Assembly: GCA_910585435.1 (NCBI GenBank)
Contig: CAJUEJ010000002.1
Location: 165,018 to 225,237, forward strand
Length of the DNA: 60,220 nt
Direction: 5' to 3'
From: an uncultured Hungatella sp.
GTDB lineage: Bacteria > Bacillota > Clostridia > Lachnospirales > Lachnospiraceae
Position 1 is the stretch's first letter. Every line of letters starts with the position of its first letter. Positions 43,709-53,800 of the stretch are shown here, piece by piece. The notes below the pieces were generated by a model. The model had not been told where the DNA came from. It saw nothing but the letters and a program-made list of their open reading frames with translations, and searched no databases. The position numbers were made by a program, and so were the translations under genes.

Positions 43709-46300
43709 CTATGATACGCGGGCAGTCAGGCTCTGGCCGCCGTCGTCGGTATCTATGACGATGGTGTTCCCTGCCCTTACCTGATCATTCAGTATAATCC
43801 TTGCTGCCAGTGTCTCCACATATTTCTGCAGGTACCTCTTCAAAGGCCTGGCTCCGTATACCGGATCATATCCATGTTCTATGACGAAGCTTTTTGCCTT
43901 ATCCGTCAGCGCCACCTGTATCTCCCGGTCTGCCAGCCGCTTGTTGGTATCTGCAACCAGCAGGGATACGATATTTCCGATACACTCTTTTGACAGCGGC
44001 TTAAAGAGAATAATCTCATCCAAACGATTCAGAAATTCCGGGCGGAAATGGCTTCGCAGGTCATTCATGGCCATATCTTCCGCCTCTTTCTGAATATTCC
44101 CCTGCTCATCAATCCCCTCCAAAAGATACTGGGAGCCAATGTTAGAAGTCATGATAATAATGGTATTTTTAAAGTCCACTGTCTTCCCTGTGGAATCGGT
44201 AATACGTCCGTCGTCCAATACCTGCAAAAGCACATTGAACACATCCGGATGGGCCTTTTCCACCTCATCAAACAGGACTACGCAGTAAGGTTTTCTTCTG
44301 ACTGCCTCTGTCAGCTGGCCGCCTTCGTCGTATCCCACATATCCTGGAGGCGCCCCGATGAGACGGGCTACGGAATGTTTCTCCATATATTCGCTCATAT
44401 CGATACGAACCATGTTGGTTTCATCATCAAACAGGCTTTCAGCCAGGGCTTTGGCCAGCTCTGTCTTACCTACACCGGTAGGTCCCATAAACAGGAAGGA
44501 GCCGATGGGCTTTGTAGGATCTTTAATTCCGGCCTTGGAACGGATAATGGCTTCTGTTACTTTCTCCACCCCTTCATCCTGTCCTACCACCCGCCTGTGA
44601 AGCACAGTATCCAGGTGCAGGGTCTTGCTTCTTTCGCTCTCTGTCAGCTTGGCTACCGGAATGCCGGTCCAGCGGGAAATGATTCTGGCGATCTCATCCT
44701 CTGTAACGCTCTCATGCACCAGACTCAAATCCTGGTTTTTCACCTTCTCTTCCTCTGCTGCCAGCTGCTTCTGCAGCTCAGGAAGTTTGCCGTACTGCAG
44801 CTCCGCCGCTTTATTCAGATTATACTCCTGTTTCGCCTGGGCGATCTGGCGGTTGACGTTCTCAATCTCCTCTCTCAGGGAGGACAGCTTCTCCACCGAG
44901 GTTTTTTCGTTCTCCCACTGGGCCTTCTTCACCGTAAATTCATCGTGCAGCTCCGCCAGCTCCTTCTGCAGATCCGCCAAACGGTCCTGACTGAGATGGT
45001 CTGTCTCCTTTTTCAATGCCGCCTCTTCAATCTCCATCTGCATAATCTTCCGTGACAGCTCATCCAGCTCCGCAGGCATGGAATCCAGTTCCGTCTTAAT
45101 CATGGCACAGGCCTCATCCACCAGGTCAATGGCCTTATCCGGCAGGAAACGGTCAGAAATATATCGATCCGACAGCATAGCCGCCGAAACCAGGGCTGAG
45201 TCCGTAATTTTCACGCCATGAAATACTTCGTATCGCTCTTTCAGTCCTCTTAAAATAGAGATGGTATCCTCCACCGTAGGCTCTTCCACCATCACCGGCT
45301 GGAAACGCCGTTCCAGGGCCGCATCCTTCTCTATATATTTCCGGTACTCGTCTAATGTGGTAGCGCCGATACAGTGCAGTTCTCCCCTGGCCAGCATGGG
45401 TTTCAGCATATTGCCCGCATCCATGGAGCCTTCCGTCTTTCCGGCTCCCACTATGGTGTGGAGTTCGTCGATAAACAGGATAATCTGTCCGTCGCTTTTC
45501 TTCACTTCTTCCAGAACCGCTTTCAGACGCTCCTCAAACTCGCCTCTATACTTAGCTCCGGCCACCAGCGCTCCCATGTCAAGGGCAAACAGCTTTTTAT
45601 CCTTCAGCCCTTCCGGCACATCTCCTCTGACAATTCTTTGAGCAAGGCCTTCTACCACGGCTGTCTTTCCTACGCCCGGCTCACCAATCAATACCGGATT
45701 GTTCTTTGTCTTACGGGAAAGGATTCTTACCACATTCCTTATCTCCCCGTCACGGCCAATCACAGGGTCCAGCTTCTGATTTCTTGCCCGCTCCACCAAA
45801 TCGTAACCGTATTTTTCCAGAGTATCATAGGTAGCCTCCGGATTGTCGCTTACCACTCTCTGATTTCCTCTCACGGTAGTCAGGGCCTGAAGAAAACTTT
45901 CCCGGTTGATACCGTATTGTTTAAACAGCTCCTTTAACGTGCGGTCCGGCTGTTTCAGCATGGCCAGGAACAGATGCTCCACAGACACGTATTCGTCGCC
46001 CATGGCCTTGGCCTCGTCCTCCGCGCTTATCAAAACCTTATTCAAATCACTGCTGACATACAGCTGGCCGCCTCCGCTTACCTTGGTCAGACGGTTTACT
46101 GCCTGCTCCGCCTCATTTAAGAACATCTCTTTGGAAATGTTCATCTTGGTGATCAGCTTTAAAATCAGGCTGTCCTCCAAAGTAAGAAGGCTGTACAGCA
46201 GATGCTCCTGCTCCAGCTGCTGGTTCCCATGCTCATAGGCCAGCTTCTCACAATTTTGTACAGCTTCCACAGATTTCTGGGTAAATTTATTAATATTCAT
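43709..46300 (-). CDS. clpB: ATP-dependent disaggregase ClpB
   Basis: Heat-shock chaperone that pulls proteins out of aggregates with DnaK. 863 residues: Clp N-domain (about 1-145), first AAA domain with GEPGVGKTAVVEG, the long coiled-coil M-domain (about 410-520) that distinguishes ClpB from ClpA/C, second AAA domain with MGPTGVGKTELAKAL, and the D2-small domain ending in KRYLQKYVETLAARIIL. ATG at 46300 follows GGAAGGAGG. A CIRCE operator overlaps its promoter, so it is under HrcA control. Confidence 0.98.
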   Translation of the reverse strand: MNINKFTQKSVEAVQNCEKLAYEHGNQQLEQEHLLYSLLTLEDSLILKLITKMNISKEMFLNEAEQAVNRLTKVSGGGQLYVSSDLNKVLISAEDEAKAMGDEYVSVEHLFLAMLKQPDRTLKELFKQYGINRESFLQALTTVRGNQRVVSDNPEATYDTLEKYGYDLVERARNQKLDPVIGRDGEIRNVVRILSRKTKNNPVLIGEPGVGKTAVVEGLAQRIVRGDVPEGLKDKKLFALDMGALVAGAKYRGEFEERLKAVLEEVKKSDGQIILFIDELHTIVGAGKTEGSMDAGNMLKPMLARGELHCIGATTLDEYRKYIEKDAALERRFQPVMVEEPTVEDTISILRGLKERYEVFHGVKITDSALVSAAMLSDRYISDRFLPDKAIDLVDEACAMIKTELDSMPAELDELSRKIMQMEIEEAALKKETDHLSQDRLADLQKELAELHDEFTVKKAQWENEKTSVEKLSSLREEIENVNRQIAQAKQEYNLNKAAELQYGKLPELQKQLAAEEEKVKNQDLSLVHESVTEDEIARIISRWTGIPVAKLTESERSKTLHLDTVLHRRVVGQDEGVEKVTEAIIRSKAGIKDPTKPIGSFLFMGPTGVGKTELAKALAESLFDDETNMVRIDMSEYMEKHSVARLIGAPPGYVGYDEGGQLTEAVRRKPYCVVLFDEVEKAHPDVFNVLLQVLDDGRITDSTGKTVDFKNTIIIMTSNIGSQYLLEGIDEQGNIQKEAEDMAMNDLRSHFRPEFLNRLDEIILFKPLSKECIGNIVSLLVADTNKRLADREIQVALTDKAKSFVIEHGYDPVYGARPLKRYLQKYVETLAARIILNDQVRAGNTIVIDTDDGGQSLTARVS

Positions 46301-46354
46301 ATTGTTCCTCCTTCCGGAATCAATGAGAATTTATTTGCTCTTTGTTCTATCCGT

Positions 46355-46383
46355 ACTATAACACTAATTGTTAGCACTGTCAA
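46355..46383 (-). promoter_or_regulatory. Promoter of clpB
   Basis: Minus strand: -35 TTGACA, 17-base spacer, -10 TATAGT. The -35 box and part of the spacer lie inside the CIRCE element. Confidence 0.85.
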
Positions 46384-46397
46384 TAGTTGAGTGCTAA
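46371..46397. promoter_or_regulatory. CIRCE operator (HrcA binding site)
   Basis: TTAGCACTG-N9-GAGTGCTAA differs from the consensus TTAGCACTC-N9-GAGTGCTAA by one base. It overlaps the clpB promoter, so HrcA would repress transcription until heat stress. Confidence 0.93.
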
Positions 46398-46422
46398 TTG
46401 TTTTGTGAAGAATTTGTGAAGC

Positions 46423-46500
46423 CTAGATTTTGTAAACTTCACAGGGGTGCTCGTTCTTTATTTCTTCGCGGGTACTTTCACCCTCTGTAAATTGCTCCAT
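46423..46500 (-). CDS. Micro-ORF after pglZ (25 residues)
   Basis: Reads MEQFTEGESTREEIKNEHPC and five more residues, then TAG. AGAAGG lies eight bases before the ATG and the start is 20 bases past the pglZ stop, so it is placed like a last operon gene. I do not recognise it. It may be a real small protein, or the leftover start of a gene deleted from the position where brxL normally lies. Confidence 0.35.
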   Translation of the reverse strand: MEQFTEGESTREEIKNEHPCEVYKI

Positions 46501-46520
46501 CTTTCTATCCTTCTGCGGTA

Positions 46521-49208
46521 TTAACTAAAGAAATCAAACTCATCCACCGCAAAGGCGATGTCAATCCGGAACGGCTCACGCTGCGGCATCTGCAATTCCT
46601 GTTCATCTGCAATTACCAGATAGTAAGTAGCAGTATTGCTGTATTTCAGAGATTTCAGATTAAACTGGCAGCGAAAAGTTCTTTCTGCACCGTTGCCGCT
46701 GGTCTTATCTGCAATAATCTTCTGAACATCACTGATCTGCTTACCGTTTTCGTCCGTAAAGTAAACCTGATAAGTAGCTGCTTCACGGTTTGCACTGACT
46801 GCATCCTTCTGATAGAAGTTTAGTGAAAAAATCATATTGCTGATTTTTCGGTTTGTGGACAGCAGATTGACTGTTACCGGTTTGGTATCATATTTCTGCT
46901 TATTACGCTTATACTCCATAGAATCACTGCGGAGATAATGGTACTCAATCACCGGGACAACCATTTCCTGCAAGCTGATACCGCCATGCACAAAATTCAT
47001 GCCGCCGCCATTCATCTTGATACGAATACTTTCTCTCGGTGCAAATCCATCAAATTCTGTATTTCCACCCAGAAATTTTACGGGCATCAAATAATCAGGT
47101 TGCACGCCTTTCTGCATAATTGCATATCTTCTGCCATATTCCACACACCGCCTGATACTTTCTTTTTTTATGGTATCAGAGTTTACTACATCCGTATCAA
47201 AAAAGCCTCTTTTATCTACCTTATCCTCTTCCTTCAAGGGACTGTATGTGTAAAGAAATCCATGGTCAGCCGTAATCAAAATATTTGTGCCGCCAAACTC
47301 ATTTACAATAATACGCACAAGGTTCTTCAATTCTAAAATTGCCTTATCACAGGCAGAAAAAACAGCGGTGTCAGAAGTATGGCTCGCTTCATCAATGGTA
47401 TCGTGATAAATATAAACTACATCCATACCCTTTACCAAGGCACTTCGTTCTGCTCGCTTCATGGCAATGATGTCATTGTATTTCAAAGCTACACTCGCCG
47501 AATCTTCTGATTTCAGAACTTTATCCCGATAAGTGCTTGCCGTAGGCTGACCATCCGCCAGAACCGTCAAAATATCGTTCCGAACCTCTACCGTCAGTTC
47601 TTTGTGTGGCAGTAACGCTGCCATGCCAAACTTTGTGATAGAAGGAAAGATGCTCTGCATACTGCTGATGGAAACCTTGCTCTTTGTTTCTCTCTGAAGC
47701 TGGTCTGCCATAGCCGCCGCCACTTCATACCGCATAGCATCCGAAATAATCACAAATGCCTTGGTATCCGAAGTCTTAATGCGGGAACGGTAAAACTCTT
47801 CCTGCTGCGGTACTTCCAGAACCTTACCGTAGGCTGCCAGTTCATCCGCACATACATCTGACCAGTTATTACCCAGCTCTCCTAAGAACCAATGAGTATA
47901 GAGTCCTTCCACTTTATCGACAACGTGCTTGAACAAATCATCCAACAGAATATTGGAAGTCTCCAGGCTCTTTTGGAAACTCAGATGGAACAAACGGTAA
48001 TAGGTATCCATCTGATAGTAGCTTTCCGTATATTCTTTCCAGATGCCTTTTGCTTCTGCGGTATGGAATCCGGCAGAATGCTCCTTGAAGAAACTCTGCA
48101 TATTCGCCATTTGCAAGATACCGTCATAGAAATTCTCAAACGGCTCATACCATGCACAGGTTCTCCGCTTTTCAACAGTAGAAGTAATGGTATCCACATC
48201 AATGATATGGTTGCTGATCTCTGTCATCAGCTTTGTCAAAATCACCTCGTTGATGCACGGGAAACACTCGGTTCCTGCCAGTTTGTCCACCGTCAGCTTT
48301 TCAAAACGCTGATGCAGACGAGCTTCATCCTCAACATAACGAGCCACATCGTATAACTGCTGAATGTCCCTGCCCAGGCCGCCCTCTTTTCCAGCTTCGC
48401 TGGAATTCACCTTGTCACTGTGAAGCCATTCAGAAATGAAATCATAGCAATATGCCTGGTGTGGTATGGAAATAAAGCCATCCAGTCCGGCAAGGTACTC
48501 CTGCCGCATAGTACGGGTAGCAGCGGTCAAAAACAGATGAATTGCCAGTCGTCCCAGGTCAGGTTCTTCTTCTGCAAATCCGCATCCCTGGCGAACCATC
48601 GCCCAGAAACCACCATCTGCATGATATTTTACAAAATCCTGGTAAACTCTATTGTTCTTCAAATCCAGTCCAGCCCGGAACACGCTGCAAATAATCATAT
48701 TCGGCCGTGCGCCTTTCAATCCGCAGATTGCCGCCATGACAGCCATGTGCAGCTGTGCTGGAGTTCCCGGAACTTTATTCTGTGTACTAACTTTCAAGCG
48801 GCGATCTTTCGCATTGAAATAAGCACGGTAATTCTTGACATGCCTTCGCATGGCCGGATTCGTTGCAAGACCCATCTCATCCATCCAAATAGAAATCAGG
48901 TCTGCCCGGAACTCCTCACTATAAAGCTCCACATCCAGAAGCCAGTTATCATCCAAGCGGTTATACGCTAATGGACTGTAAACCAGATAGTTTGTGGTCA
49001 GATCATCTGCCGAAAGCAGTTTCTTCACAGAAAACGCATTATTGCCAGTCAGAGCAATCACCTTTGCATTTTCCAGAACCACTTCGTCCAGCTTATCCTC
49101 AAATTCCTTCTCTTCATCGTACCAAAAGATGATACGACGCTGATAAAACTCTGGAAGAGGTGCAGCAAATCTGCGGTTCAAATCCTGTATTACTTTGTCT
49201 GTATCCAT
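46521..49208 (-). CDS. pglZ: BREX-1 alkaline-phosphatase-like protein PglZ (type A)
   Basis: Core BREX protein with an alkaline-phosphatase superfamily domain, required for phage exclusion. 895 residues starting MDTDKVIQDLNRRF with the typical IIFWYDEEKEFEDKLDEV opening. Metal-site motifs are visible in the C-terminal half: FVIISDAMRYEVAA and NILITADHGFLYTYS. Residues about 264-279 are encoded by a 48-bp palindromic element that recurs in brxB. It starts 6 bases after the AlbA_2 gene's stop, in one operon. It acts with PglX, BrxB and BrxC in the cytoplasm. Confidence 0.95.
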   Translation of the reverse strand: MDTDKVIQDLNRRFAAPLPEFYQRRIIFWYDEEKEFEDKLDEVVLENAKVIALTGNNAFSVKKLLSADDLTTNYLVYSPLAYNRLDDNWLLDVELYSEEFRADLISIWMDEMGLATNPAMRRHVKNYRAYFNAKDRRLKVSTQNKVPGTPAQLHMAVMAAICGLKGARPNMIICSVFRAGLDLKNNRVYQDFVKYHADGGFWAMVRQGCGFAEEEPDLGRLAIHLFLTAATRTMRQEYLAGLDGFISIPHQAYCYDFISEWLHSDKVNSSEAGKEGGLGRDIQQLYDVARYVEDEARLHQRFEKLTVDKLAGTECFPCINEVILTKLMTEISNHIIDVDTITSTVEKRRTCAWYEPFENFYDGILQMANMQSFFKEHSAGFHTAEAKGIWKEYTESYYQMDTYYRLFHLSFQKSLETSNILLDDLFKHVVDKVEGLYTHWFLGELGNNWSDVCADELAAYGKVLEVPQQEEFYRSRIKTSDTKAFVIISDAMRYEVAAAMADQLQRETKSKVSISSMQSIFPSITKFGMAALLPHKELTVEVRNDILTVLADGQPTASTYRDKVLKSEDSASVALKYNDIIAMKRAERSALVKGMDVVYIYHDTIDEASHTSDTAVFSACDKAILELKNLVRIIVNEFGGTNILITADHGFLYTYSPLKEEDKVDKRGFFDTDVVNSDTIKKESIRRCVEYGRRYAIMQKGVQPDYLMPVKFLGGNTEFDGFAPRESIRIKMNGGGMNFVHGGISLQEMVVPVIEYHYLRSDSMEYKRNKQKYDTKPVTVNLLSTNRKISNMIFSLNFYQKDAVSANREAATYQVYFTDENGKQISDVQKIIADKTSGNGAERTFRCQFNLKSLKYSNTATYYLVIADEQELQMPQREPFRIDIAFAVDEFDFFS
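48372..48419. repeat. 48-bp in-frame palindromic element, copy in pglZ
   Basis: Matches 58481-58528 at 42 of 48 positions without gaps. Its core stem is TTCCAGC-TTC-GCTGGAA (7 bp). It encodes SDKVNSSEAGKEGGLG on the minus strand in the pglZ frame. Confidence 0.9.
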
Positions 49209-49214
49209 GCTGCA

Positions 49215-50762
49215 TTATCTCCCTTCCGTATTTTTTACATAAATTGTGCTTCGTGCCGCACCTTTTTTTCTCAAATAACCGTCCTTAACCATATTCATTA
49301 ATATAGTTCTGGCCCTACGGTGTTTTACTTCTAAAAGTTCTACCGTCTCAGCAGTAGTAATAGAGCCATTTTCCGATACATATTTATAAATTTGTTGTTC
49401 CTGTTCATTATCCGGCAGTTCTTCCGTCGTATCCGGCACTCTGTCAGAACTATCCGGCATCTTTTTCATAGTATTCGGCACTTTATCGGCACTATCCGGC
49501 ACTTTATTAGTAGTATCCGGCAGTTCTTCTGTCGTATCCGGCACTTTATTGGCGTTATTGAGGTCATTAAAATCATTTGGAGCATCCTGACCTCGATAGA
49601 TATTGATACGCAAATCAACTTCGCCGCCAATAAACTCCGGCTCCCGCAGTCCGGCATCTTTTACTTTATCAATAATTCTCGGAATGCCGCTTCCCCAATG
49701 CTCGATCAGATTCATATAAGCAAAGGCATGAGCAAGAGCTTCATTTCTGATTTTAGAATAGCCTTCTTTCATACGCCCCATAGTTTGTCCCATTGGCAGC
49801 TTTCCAGGGGAAGTGATTTCCAATCGGTTGTCATATACCGCAACCTGTATCGTACCATGATCCAGATAACTGCGATGCACCATGGCATTAATAATCAACT
49901 CACGAATGGCATCCGGTGGAATCTCATAAATATCCTGGCGGTAAATTCCCACAATGGTAGCACCCAGATGAATATTTCTCAGAACAAACTGAAATGCTTC
50001 GTCTATCTGCTCCCAAAGCGGACCAGTATATTCACGTCGATCAACAAATACCGCTTTCGTTGTACCTTTGAACACACCACATTGCGTTGCAACATGAAGT
50101 CCTCCGTTGCCAGTCAAAATAGCAAAGGCATTGGAGGGATAATCTTTTCCATCCCGTTCAATCAAAATCCCCCAGGAACGCAGCTGCTGTCTGCCAACAT
50201 CTTTGATAGATGCTTTCTGTTCCTCGTTGTGGGCATTCTTGACTGCCTGTTCTTTCATCGCTTTGCAAAGAGCATCAATATTTTCATCCGTGATATTCAG
50301 CCCGGTACACAAAGCCTGATCGTAGTAGCGGTTGCTGCCCTCAAACAGCAATTCCTTTATCATATACTCGTCAGCAAGGCGGGTGGTCCCGGCAACACGG
50401 ACATATACACCGCCATCTCTGCCAAGGGCTTTTATATAATATGGGCGCTGTCTGCCCTCAGAAACCTCTACAACAATAATAGTCTTACCCTCAACCGTCT
50501 GTAAAGTAATATTCGGGATAATTGCCGGTTCACAGCTGTCTGATACAGCATTGGTAATGGAATCCATTTTCTTGAACACATCTTCCTTGTCAAATCCAAC
50601 CACTTCTCTGGTCTTATCAACAATTCCGAAAATGATTTTTCCTCCGATTCCGTTTGCAAAGGCAACCACAGACTTCATATATTTAATGCTTTTCTCCGGC
50701 AGGTTCTCTTTGAACTCCACATTCTTCGATTCTCCTGCAAGAATTTCTTCTATGGTCATCAT
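49215..50762 (-). CDS. AlbA_2 (Schlafen-like) ATP-binding protein within BREX operon
   Basis: 515 residues. N-terminal AlbA_2 domain (about 8-125) with ESKNVEFKENLP and VAFANGIGGKIIFGIVD, a Schlafen-related nucleic-acid-binding or nuclease fold. Next is a GHKL-type ATP-binding region around AIRELIINAMVHRSY and EHWGSGIPRII. Residues 407-451 are tandem 7-residue repeats ([VLM]-P-[DN]-x4), and the last 60 form a winged helix (SITTAETVELLEVKHRRART). ATG has GAGGTG upstream. It lies between pglX and pglZ with short gaps. Probably an accessory or regulatory BREX component. Confidence 0.85.
   Translation of the reverse strand: MMTIEEILAGESKNVEFKENLPEKSIKYMKSVVAFANGIGGKIIFGIVDKTREVVGFDKEDVFKKMDSITNAVSDSCEPAIIPNITLQTVEGKTIIVVEVSEGRQRPYYIKALGRDGGVYVRVAGTTRLADEYMIKELLFEGSNRYYDQALCTGLNITDENIDALCKAMKEQAVKNAHNEEQKASIKDVGRQQLRSWGILIERDGKDYPSNAFAILTGNGGLHVATQCGVFKGTTKAVFVDRREYTGPLWEQIDEAFQFVLRNIHLGATIVGIYRQDIYEIPPDAIRELIINAMVHRSYLDHGTIQVAVYDNRLEITSPGKLPMGQTMGRMKEGYSKIRNEALAHAFAYMNLIEHWGSGIPRIIDKVKDAGLREPEFIGGEVDLRINIYRGQDAPNDFNDLNNANKVPDTTEELPDTTNKVPDSADKVPNTMKKMPDSSDRVPDTTEELPDNEQEQQIYKYVSENGSITTAETVELLEVKHRRARTILMNMVKDGYLRKKGAARSTIYVKNTEGR
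49410..49544. repeat. 21-bp tandem repeats encoding Pro-Asp-rich heptads
   Basis: Six units plus a partial one of about 21 bp (consensus near ATCCGGCACTTTATT on the plus strand) encode VPDTTEE, LPDTTNK, VPDSADK, VPNTMKK, MPDSSDR, VPDTTEE. Copy number may vary by slippage without breaking the frame. Confidence 0.85.
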
Positions 50763-50781
50763 AACACCTCGCTCTCAATTC

Positions 50782-50798
50782 GCTATGCTGTACATAGC
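50782..50798. repeat. Small palindrome between pglX and AlbA_2 gene
   Basis: GCTATG-CTGTA-CATAGC, perfect 6-bp arms, in the 40-base gap. Could be a processing or attenuation hairpin. Confidence 0.5.
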
Positions 50799-50802
50799 CT
50801 TT

Positions 50803-53800
50803 TTACTTTATTTTAGCCAAAACATCCTGGAAAATTGCATAATTCTTCTTCACCCCATCATCCAGATCAATCGAAATCATCTGATCGGCAAGGTGGTGAA
50901 TCTTTTCCTCGTAGATTCTGATTTCGGTATCCTGTTCCTGTAAATTTGTCAGCTTCTTTTTCAACTTCACACGATCTCCGGTAGAAGCATTTGCAATACG
51001 CTGGTCCAGATCGGCAATGGCGGTGCGATAACGAGCCTGCTGTTCATGGACATAATCGGTACGGATACGGGCAATGGTATCTGGCTGATAGCGGTGCATA
51101 TAAATCAGAGCCTTGAAACCGTTCTTCTTACCGCTGTCAAACAGCCAATAAATCGGACGCTTCTGATAAATCTTACAATGGTCCGAATAGAAGTCACTCA
51201 GGAAATAATTCCGAATCACATCCTTCGGCTGGCCTTTGCCGCCCAGTGCATCGGCAATGAATTTCAGGTTTTCGTCCAGTGTATCTGCACCATAAACAGT
51301 TTTCACAAACTCCACGAACAGACCGACAATATCATCCTCAAAGTATTCATCATCACAGATTGGGATAATGCTATCCTTATCTGCTGCGAAAGAAACATAC
51401 ATGCTTGCATCCCATTCACCGCCTGCATAGACAAGACCATTCGCATCCATAGAGTAGCGGCCAAACATACAACCAACTGCATAGGAAATAAAGGAACGAA
51501 CATCTCTGTCAAGATCAGCCTTACGGACAGTTACATCCTTATCCTCAACTTCCGGTGTTAGCTCGTCTTGCAAACCATAAATGTCAATGAAAATACTGTT
51601 CAATTCTTCCTCATTGGCTTTCAGGTGATTAAAACGGTCGTCACATTCCGACTGCCACTGGTTAAAGGCTTCTGCAATGGTGGGAACTTTGCGAATCAGC
51701 GGGTGGTGCTGGAAGTCCCATGATGTTTCAAAGGAATCCCAATCACTTTTAGAAAGTGTTATATTATTTTGTGTTACTTGATTAATTTCATTTATACACT
51801 TTAATACAAGTGGTGTCGTTCTTACATCCTTAACCTGAAAATTCAATGTAGGATTTAGCATTATTGCTATTGATAAATACACTTTGGAATTCAACAATGC
51901 TAAAGAAAAATAAAAAACATTTTTATCAACTATTATTGTTGATCCTCCCTTGTCATACGTTGCACCTTGTGGCATAACACGGAAGCTGGGCAATGCTGAA
52001 GAAATCAATCCCCATGTTATACCTTCTCGATACCAATAGTCTTTATTTATTATTTGAGATGCATGTTTTCCATCTCCATATTGATATATATTTCTTGCTT
52101 CTGGCGTCCAATTAACAACATCTTCAAGATTCCCCCACCATTTTCTATATCCGCCACCCTTACAATAAAAAATCCAATCATCTGGTCCTCCAATATTATC
52201 TTTAAGCAATTCCCAGAATTTTCTAACGTACTTTCCATTATTGCCAGTTACATTTTGACTCGGAGATATAGAATATTTATATAATGTTTCATTCTCAAAT
52301 GTTTTTATAAAACTTTCACTTACCCAATATGCCATAGGCGCACCAGGAATTTTACAAAAGTCAGATTGTGTAGATGTAAATCTATATCCACATTTTGCAT
52401 CAAGAATAGCTTCTAAAGTTTTAGGTGCTTGGCTGTCAACTCCCTTAAAATCTGATAATTTAATATATTCGCCATAAGTTCTAATCTTAGTTTTGCAAAG
52501 AGTCAATGCTGCCACTGGTACACAAGCAGCCTCAAATGCATTGTATTCTAACTGTACCAGAGATGTTATATTAGCATTACAATTTATATATTCACGCATT
52601 TTTTCGTATGAAGCTATAAACATCCACACATAGGGCATCAACAGTCCAATTTGTCCATTCTCTTCAACATATTCAAAAATTCTCCTTGTAAATGCAGAAA
52701 ATAAATCGTTTTTAAAATCTGCATATTGTGTTTGAACAAACTTTTTCAAATTCACAGGCATATATGCAGCACTCATATATGGAGGATTAGTTACGGCTAC
52801 ATAATATTTTTGTGACATTGTTTCTGCCACCTGCACCAACGGTAATAACTCTCTCAATGCAGTCTCACGGGACATATTGATGTCTTTCGTAATCTCCGCA
52901 AACCGGTCATACAATACAGACCAATCCTGCGGCGTTACAGTCAAAATAGATCCATATTCCTTTGCATCGTACAATTCGCTGATCATGGTATCCATAGCCA
53001 CTGTCAGCTTGGCATCGCCATTACAGAAATAGTCCACCGCAAATTTATCTACATGATTGCTCTCCACAATAGCATAAACATGGGGCTGAATGCCACGGCT
53101 GAAAAAGCGACGGTCATACTGGCGGGCTTTCATCATTACCGCAAAGTAAGCCAGCTGTGTCGCACGATTATCAATATCCAGTCCATAAAGATTGTTTTCT
53201 ACTATACTTGCTACTGCTTCACGAGAGGTATATCCGTAGGATTCATAAATTTTCATTAGCACATCGAACATATACGCAAGGATATGACCAGAACCGGAAC
53301 AAGGGTCGATCACTTTCAGCTGTTCCGGTGTCAGTGCGGCATATTCCTTGCGGATCTCGGCATTCTGAGCCTGCACTGACCGCTCCTGTTTGGTCTCTTC
53401 CAAATAGTAGTGCCATTTGGTATCTTCCGGGTCACGATTTCCGGCGACATAAGCAGACTGTTCTTCCTCAGTCGGCAAAAACAGCTCTTTTACATCCGGG
53501 TGTCCCTCAAGCCACAGACGACCAAGGCTGTTCTCTACCATATAACAAACAATCCAATCCGAAGTAAATAGTTGAGTAACAAAAGGTATGTCTTCATCCT
53601 TATACTGCTTTCTTTCATTTATAAGTTTATCTTTTGGTTCCGCAATATAATACTGATACAACCAGCCGATGATCTGGACAGCATCTTTCCAGTCATCCTC
53701 CGGTATCAGCTCAATCATTTTCTGAATAACACTGCCTTCACGAAGCAGATTGTCCGGCAGAAGAAGCTCGGTGTAGTCCGCAATCTTCTGAAACATTCCA

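Noticed and set aside
46371..46397. Transposon inverted repeat near clpB
   Set aside because: Matches the CIRCE heat-shock operator with 9-base spacing and overlaps the clpB promoter.
46301..46520. brxL gene or remnant downstream of pglZ
   Set aside because: Only a 25-codon frame and the clpB control region are there; its residues do not resemble the BrxL N terminus as I know it.
49410..49544. CRISPR-like repeat array
   Set aside because: The 21-bp units are contiguous without spacers and stay in the reading frame of the AlbA_2 protein, so they are coding tandem repeats.
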